A stretch of 8,372 nucleotides of DNA from an uncultured Bordetella sp. (GTDB taxonomy: Bacteria > Pseudomonadota > Gammaproteobacteria > Burkholderiales > Burkholderiaceae_B). A program made the translations under genes and the position numbers. This document shows positions 6,083 to 8,372 of this stretch, in pieces. Numbering within the stretch: the first letter of the stretch is position 1; every line of letters begins with the position of its first letter. The DNA lies in the NCBI GenBank assembly GCA_937881145.1, contig CALGFL010000403.1, positions 1-8,372 on the forward strand, in the 5' to 3' direction. Under the pieces are notes generated by a model. The model did not search any database, was not told where the DNA came from, and saw only the letters and a program-made list of their open reading frames with translations.

Positions 6083-7174
6083 TCACAAGACCGTGCGGGC
6101 CAGCCAGTCGCGCCATTCGGGAATCAATTCGCGCACGGCCAGGCGCACGTGGTTGTCGCGGCCAAGCACCATTTCGGCGCGCCAGAGCGCGGCGACGATG
6201 GACTGTTCGACCGCTTCGGCCGCCGCGTCGAACAGCGGGTCGAGCCGGGTCTCGTGCAACATGGGCACGGCCGGCATGCCGCGCTCGGCCAGGTGCGGCA
6301 CGGTATAGGCGGTGGAGAAAGCCAGCGCGATATCGCCGCTGCCGTGGCCGAAGTTCGACCCGGTGCGCGCCAGCCCCACGCCGGCACGCAGCGACAGGCG
6401 GCGCAATTGGCGCGCATCCAGCGGCGCATCCGTGGCGATCAGGAGGATGATCGAGCCCTTGTCGACCTGATCTTCTATGCGCCTGCGCCCCGCCACGCCC
6501 TGCTCCAGCCTTTCGGACAGCAGGCGGCCGAAGGGCCGGCCGGCCACGGTCAGCGCGGACAGCTTGCCAAAGTTCGACAGCACCAGCGCGCCCACCTGAT
6601 AAGGGCGTCCGCCTATCGCCGCCACGCGCGAGGCCGAACCGATGCCGCCCTTGAGCCCGAAGCTGGACATGCCCCGCCCCGCCCCGACCGCACCCTGCGC
6701 GAAATCGGAGCCGGCGGCATCGTAGGCGCGCAGATAATGGGCCTCGGCCACGGGCAGGGACTGCATATCGTTGAGATAGCCGTCGTTGCACTCGAACACC
6801 AGCGGGTTGACCGTGCCCAGCTCGCGGCCCACGCCGGGATTGGCCTGGATGGCCTGCAGCACCTGCGCGTTGAACACGGCGCCCACGCCGAAGGTGCCGG
6901 TGAGCGCGATCGGCGTTTCGAGCACGCCCAGCTCCTGCACCTGCATGAGGCCGACGCTCTTGCCAAAGCCGTTGAGCACCGTCACGCCGGCAGGCACCTT
7001 GTCGCGGTACGGATCGCCACCGTGCGGACGGATCACCGTCACGCCGGTCTGCACCGATTCGTGGTCGAGCGTGCAATGCCCGACCGTCACGCCGTCCACA
7101 TCGCATATCGAATCGCGCGGACCCGAAGGCAAGACGCCGATGCGCGGCACGTCGCCTTCTTTCATGGATTGCAT
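6083..7174 (-). CDS. dmpA: P1 family N-terminal nucleophile aminopeptidase (DmpA-like)
   Basis: This 363-residue member of peptidase family P1/S58 is related to DmpA (L-aminopeptidase D-Ala-esterase/amidase) and the beta-peptidyl aminopeptidase BapA. These enzymes are made as inactive precursors that cut themselves before a serine, which becomes the N-terminal nucleophile. The likely cleavage site is Gly278-Ser279 in NFGHGSGDIALAFSTA, giving a large alpha and small beta chain. Other family stretches are ICDVDGVTVGHCT (23-35), PAGVTVLNGFGK (61-72), ALTGTFGVGAVFNA (90-103), VFECNDGYLND (126-136) and ALVLSNFGKL (196-205), where the Asn is a candidate oxyanion-hole residue. The ATG at 7174 has AAGGG at 7 nt, whereas the ATG three codons later has none. 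There is no signal peptide. The gene starts 24 bp after gsiD and precedes the D-aminopeptidase, which suggests it digests imported peptides. DmpA-type and beta-peptide activity cannot be distinguished here. Confidence 0.93.
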   Translation of the reverse strand: MQSMKEGDVPRIGVLPSGPRDSICDVDGVTVGHCTLDHESVQTGVTVIRPHGGDPYRDKVPAGVTVLNGFGKSVGLMQVQELGVLETPIALTGTFGVGAVFNAQVLQAIQANPGVGRELGTVNPLVFECNDGYLNDMQSLPVAEAHYLRAYDAAGSDFAQGAVGAGRGMSSFGLKGGIGSASRVAAIGGRPYQVGALVLSNFGKLSALTVAGRPFGRLLSERLEQGVAGRRRIEDQVDKGSIILLIATDAPLDARQLRRLSLRAGVGLARTGSNFGHGSGDIALAFSTAYTVPHLAERGMPAVPMLHETRLDPLFDAAAEAVEQSIVAALWRAEMVLGRDNHVRLAVRELIPEWRDWLARTVL

Positions 7175-7181
7175 CGTCTAA

Positions 7182-7186
7182 CCCTT
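7182..7186 (-). promoter_or_regulatory. Ribosome binding site of the P1 peptidase gene
   Basis: AAGGG on the - strand, 7 nt before the ATG at 7174. It favours that start over the second ATG at 7165, which has no such site. Confidence 0.6.
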
Positions 7187-7198
7187 ATTCATCCCTCT

Positions 7199-8095
7199 TT
7201 AGCGGCGGTCGATCCGGGGATCGAGCGCGTCGCGCAGCGCGTCGCCCAGCAGGTTGAACGCCAGCACCGTCAGGAAGATGGCCAGGCTCGGAAAGAGCGC
7301 TTCATGCGGCGCGTTGACCATGTCGGCGCGCGCGTCGTTGAGCATGGCGCCCCACTCCGGCGTGGGCGGCTGCGCGCCCATGCCCAGGAACGACAGGCTG
7401 GCCGCCGTGATGATGGAAGTGCCCACGCGCATGGTGAAGTAAACCACGATGGACGAGATCGTGCCCGGCAGGATGTGCCGCACGAGAATGGTCCAGTCAG
7501 ACGCGCCGATACTCCTGGCCGATTCGATGTAGGTCAGGTTCTTGAGCACCAGCGTGTTGCCGCGCACCAGCCGGGCGAAGGCCGGTACGCTGAACACCGA
7601 CACGGCCACCACCACGTTGGTCATGCTGCTGCCCAATATGGCCACCACGCCCAGGGCCAGCAGAATGCCGGGAAAGGCGAACAGCACGTCGGAGATGCGC
7701 ATGGTGACACGGTCCCACCAGCCTTCGTAGTAGCCGGCCATGAGACCCAGCGTCGTGCCGACGAGGCCGCCCAGGAACACCGAGAAAAAGCCCGTGGCCA
7801 GCGAGATGCGCGAGCCCGCGAGAACGCGGCTGAAGATGTCGCGCCCCAGCGAATCGACGCCGAACCAATGCGCCATCGACGGGCCGCTGTTGAGCATGTC
7901 GTAGTCGAAATAGTTTTCGGGATCGAACGGCGCGATCCAGGGAGCCAGGATGGCGATCACGATCAGAAAGAGCACGAAGGCCAGGGCGATCATGCCCAGC
8001 CTCTGCTTCTTGAACTTGCGCCAGAACTCGCTCCAGGGCGTGCGCACGGCATTGCCTGAGGTGGGCGCGGCGGCGGTAGCGGAAACTTGCGTCAT
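7199..8095 (-). CDS. gsiD: Glutathione/oligopeptide ABC transporter permease GsiD
   Basis: This 298-residue inner-membrane permease is of the DppC/GsiD type and one half of the transmembrane channel of a peptide importer. It resembles E. coli GsiD (about 303 residues) closely along its length, including [11 protein letters not shown] near the N terminus, [10 protein letters not shown] (60-69), [17 protein letters not shown] (76-92), [20 protein letters not shown] (121-140) and [13 protein letters not shown] (240-252). Hydrophobic segments lie at about 34-55, 97-120, 137-156, 160-176, 212-236 and 268-284. The EAA loop that docks on the ATPase is [20 protein letters not shown] (191-210). The start is 7 bp after the gsiC stop, a typical translationally linked pair. 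The first 17 residues, rich in Ala and Thr, are not conserved. Glutathione as substrate is inferred from similarity; related permeases carry di- and oligopeptides. Confidence 0.94.
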   Translation of the reverse strand: MTQVSATAAAPTSGNAVRTPWSEFWRKFKKQRLGMIALAFVLFLIVIAILAPWIAPFDPENYFDYDMLNSGPSMAHWFGVDSLGRDIFSRVLAGSRISLATGFFSVFLGGLVGTTLGLMAGYYEGWWDRVTMRISDVLFAFPGILLALGVVAILGSSMTNVVVAVSVFSVPAFARLVRGNTLVLKNLTYIESARSIGASDWTILVRHILPGTISSIVVYFTMRVGTSIITAASLSFLGMGAQPPTPEWGAMLNDARADMVNAPHEALFPSLAIFLTVLAFNLLGDALRDALDPRIDRR

Positions 8096-8102
8096 GCCGG
8101 GC

Positions 8103-8372
8103 TCACTTGTAGCGGATGGTGGGATTGATGAAACCGTAAAGCACGTCCACCACCAGGTTGATCAGAATGAATTCGAGGGAGAACATCAGCACCAGGGCCT
8201 GGATGACCGGGTAGTCGCGCACGTTGACCGCGTCGATCAGCAGCCGGCCCACGCCCGGCCAATTGAACACGGCCTCGACCACGATGGAGCCGCCCAGCAG
8301 GAAGCCGAACTGCAGGCCCATCATCGTCACCACCGGGATCAGCGCATTGCGCAGGCAGTGCTTGGTGATGAC
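8103..8372 (-). CDS. gsiC: Glutathione/oligopeptide ABC transporter permease GsiC, C-terminal part (5' end outside window)
   Basis: The last 89 codons of a DppB/GsiC-type permease, the partner of GsiD in the membrane channel. The frame is open from the right edge to the stop at 8103. The visible part begins just after the expected EAA loop ([20 protein letters not shown]) and continues with [29 protein letters not shown] and a final transmembrane segment ([19 protein letters not shown]) ending in PTIRYK. This matches the C terminus of E. coli GsiC almost motif for motif. About 215 residues lie outside the window, as presumably do the binding protein (gsiB), ATPase (gsiA) and operon promoter. 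The remaining fragment is intact, with no sign of damage. Confidence 0.93.
   Translation of the reverse strand, partial: VITKHCLRNALIPVVTMMGLQFGFLLGGSIVVEAVFNWPGVGRLLIDAVNVRDYPVIQALVLMFSLEFILINLVVDVLYGFINPTIRYK

Noticed and set aside
6056..8059. A 667-codon open frame on the + strand across gsiD, the P1 gene and part of the D-aminopeptidase region
   Set aside because: It is antisense to three well-recognised genes, its translation is rich in Arg, His, Gly and Ala with no family motif, and long antisense frames are expected in high-GC DNA with strong third-position bias.

Overview
This is a GC-rich (roughly two-thirds G+C by eye), densely coded bacterial window. Protein content and codon usage suggest a beta-proteobacterium of the order Burkholderiales. 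An Alcaligenaceae member such as Bordetella or Achromobacter is a reasonable guess, but that rests on recognising the proteins and not on any search. I see no tRNA, rRNA, CRISPR array, intact IS element or phage gene.

Layout, left to right. (1) The 3' three-quarters of an ACC deaminase gene (acdS, + strand, 2-739) enters from the left edge. (2) Converging on it is an M20 amidohydrolase gene (- strand, 829-2004). (3) A 126-bp intergenic region with two palindromes around a plausible -10 box separates the amidohydrolase from a divergently transcribed LysR-type regulator (+ strand, 2131-3081). The regulator is the obvious candidate controller of the amidohydrolase. (4) Between the converging 3' ends of the LysR gene and the next operon lies a non-coding stretch of about 290 bp. 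It is almost entirely an imperfect inverted repeat of about 260 bp with a perfect 23-bp core in each arm. (5) From 8372 down to 3374 all genes are on the - strand with short gaps and form one apparent operon. In transcription order they are gsiC (3' part), gsiD, a P1-family (DmpA-like) peptidase, an M55 D-aminopeptidase (DppA-like) and a long M24 aminopeptidase P.

The operon reads as a peptide uptake-and-digestion module. GsiC and GsiD are the two membrane permeases of a glutathione/oligopeptide ABC importer; the ATPase and binding protein presumably lie upstream, beyond the right edge. The three downstream genes encode cytoplasmic peptidases with complementary and unusual specificities: N-terminal nucleophile aminopeptidase, zinc D-aminopeptidase and X-Pro aminopeptidase. 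Together they could recycle peptides that ordinary peptidases handle poorly, including D-amino-acid-containing fragments.

No wholly unknown protein system is evident. The least explained DNA is the inverted-repeat element at 3102-3361, followed by the palindromic LysR promoter region.
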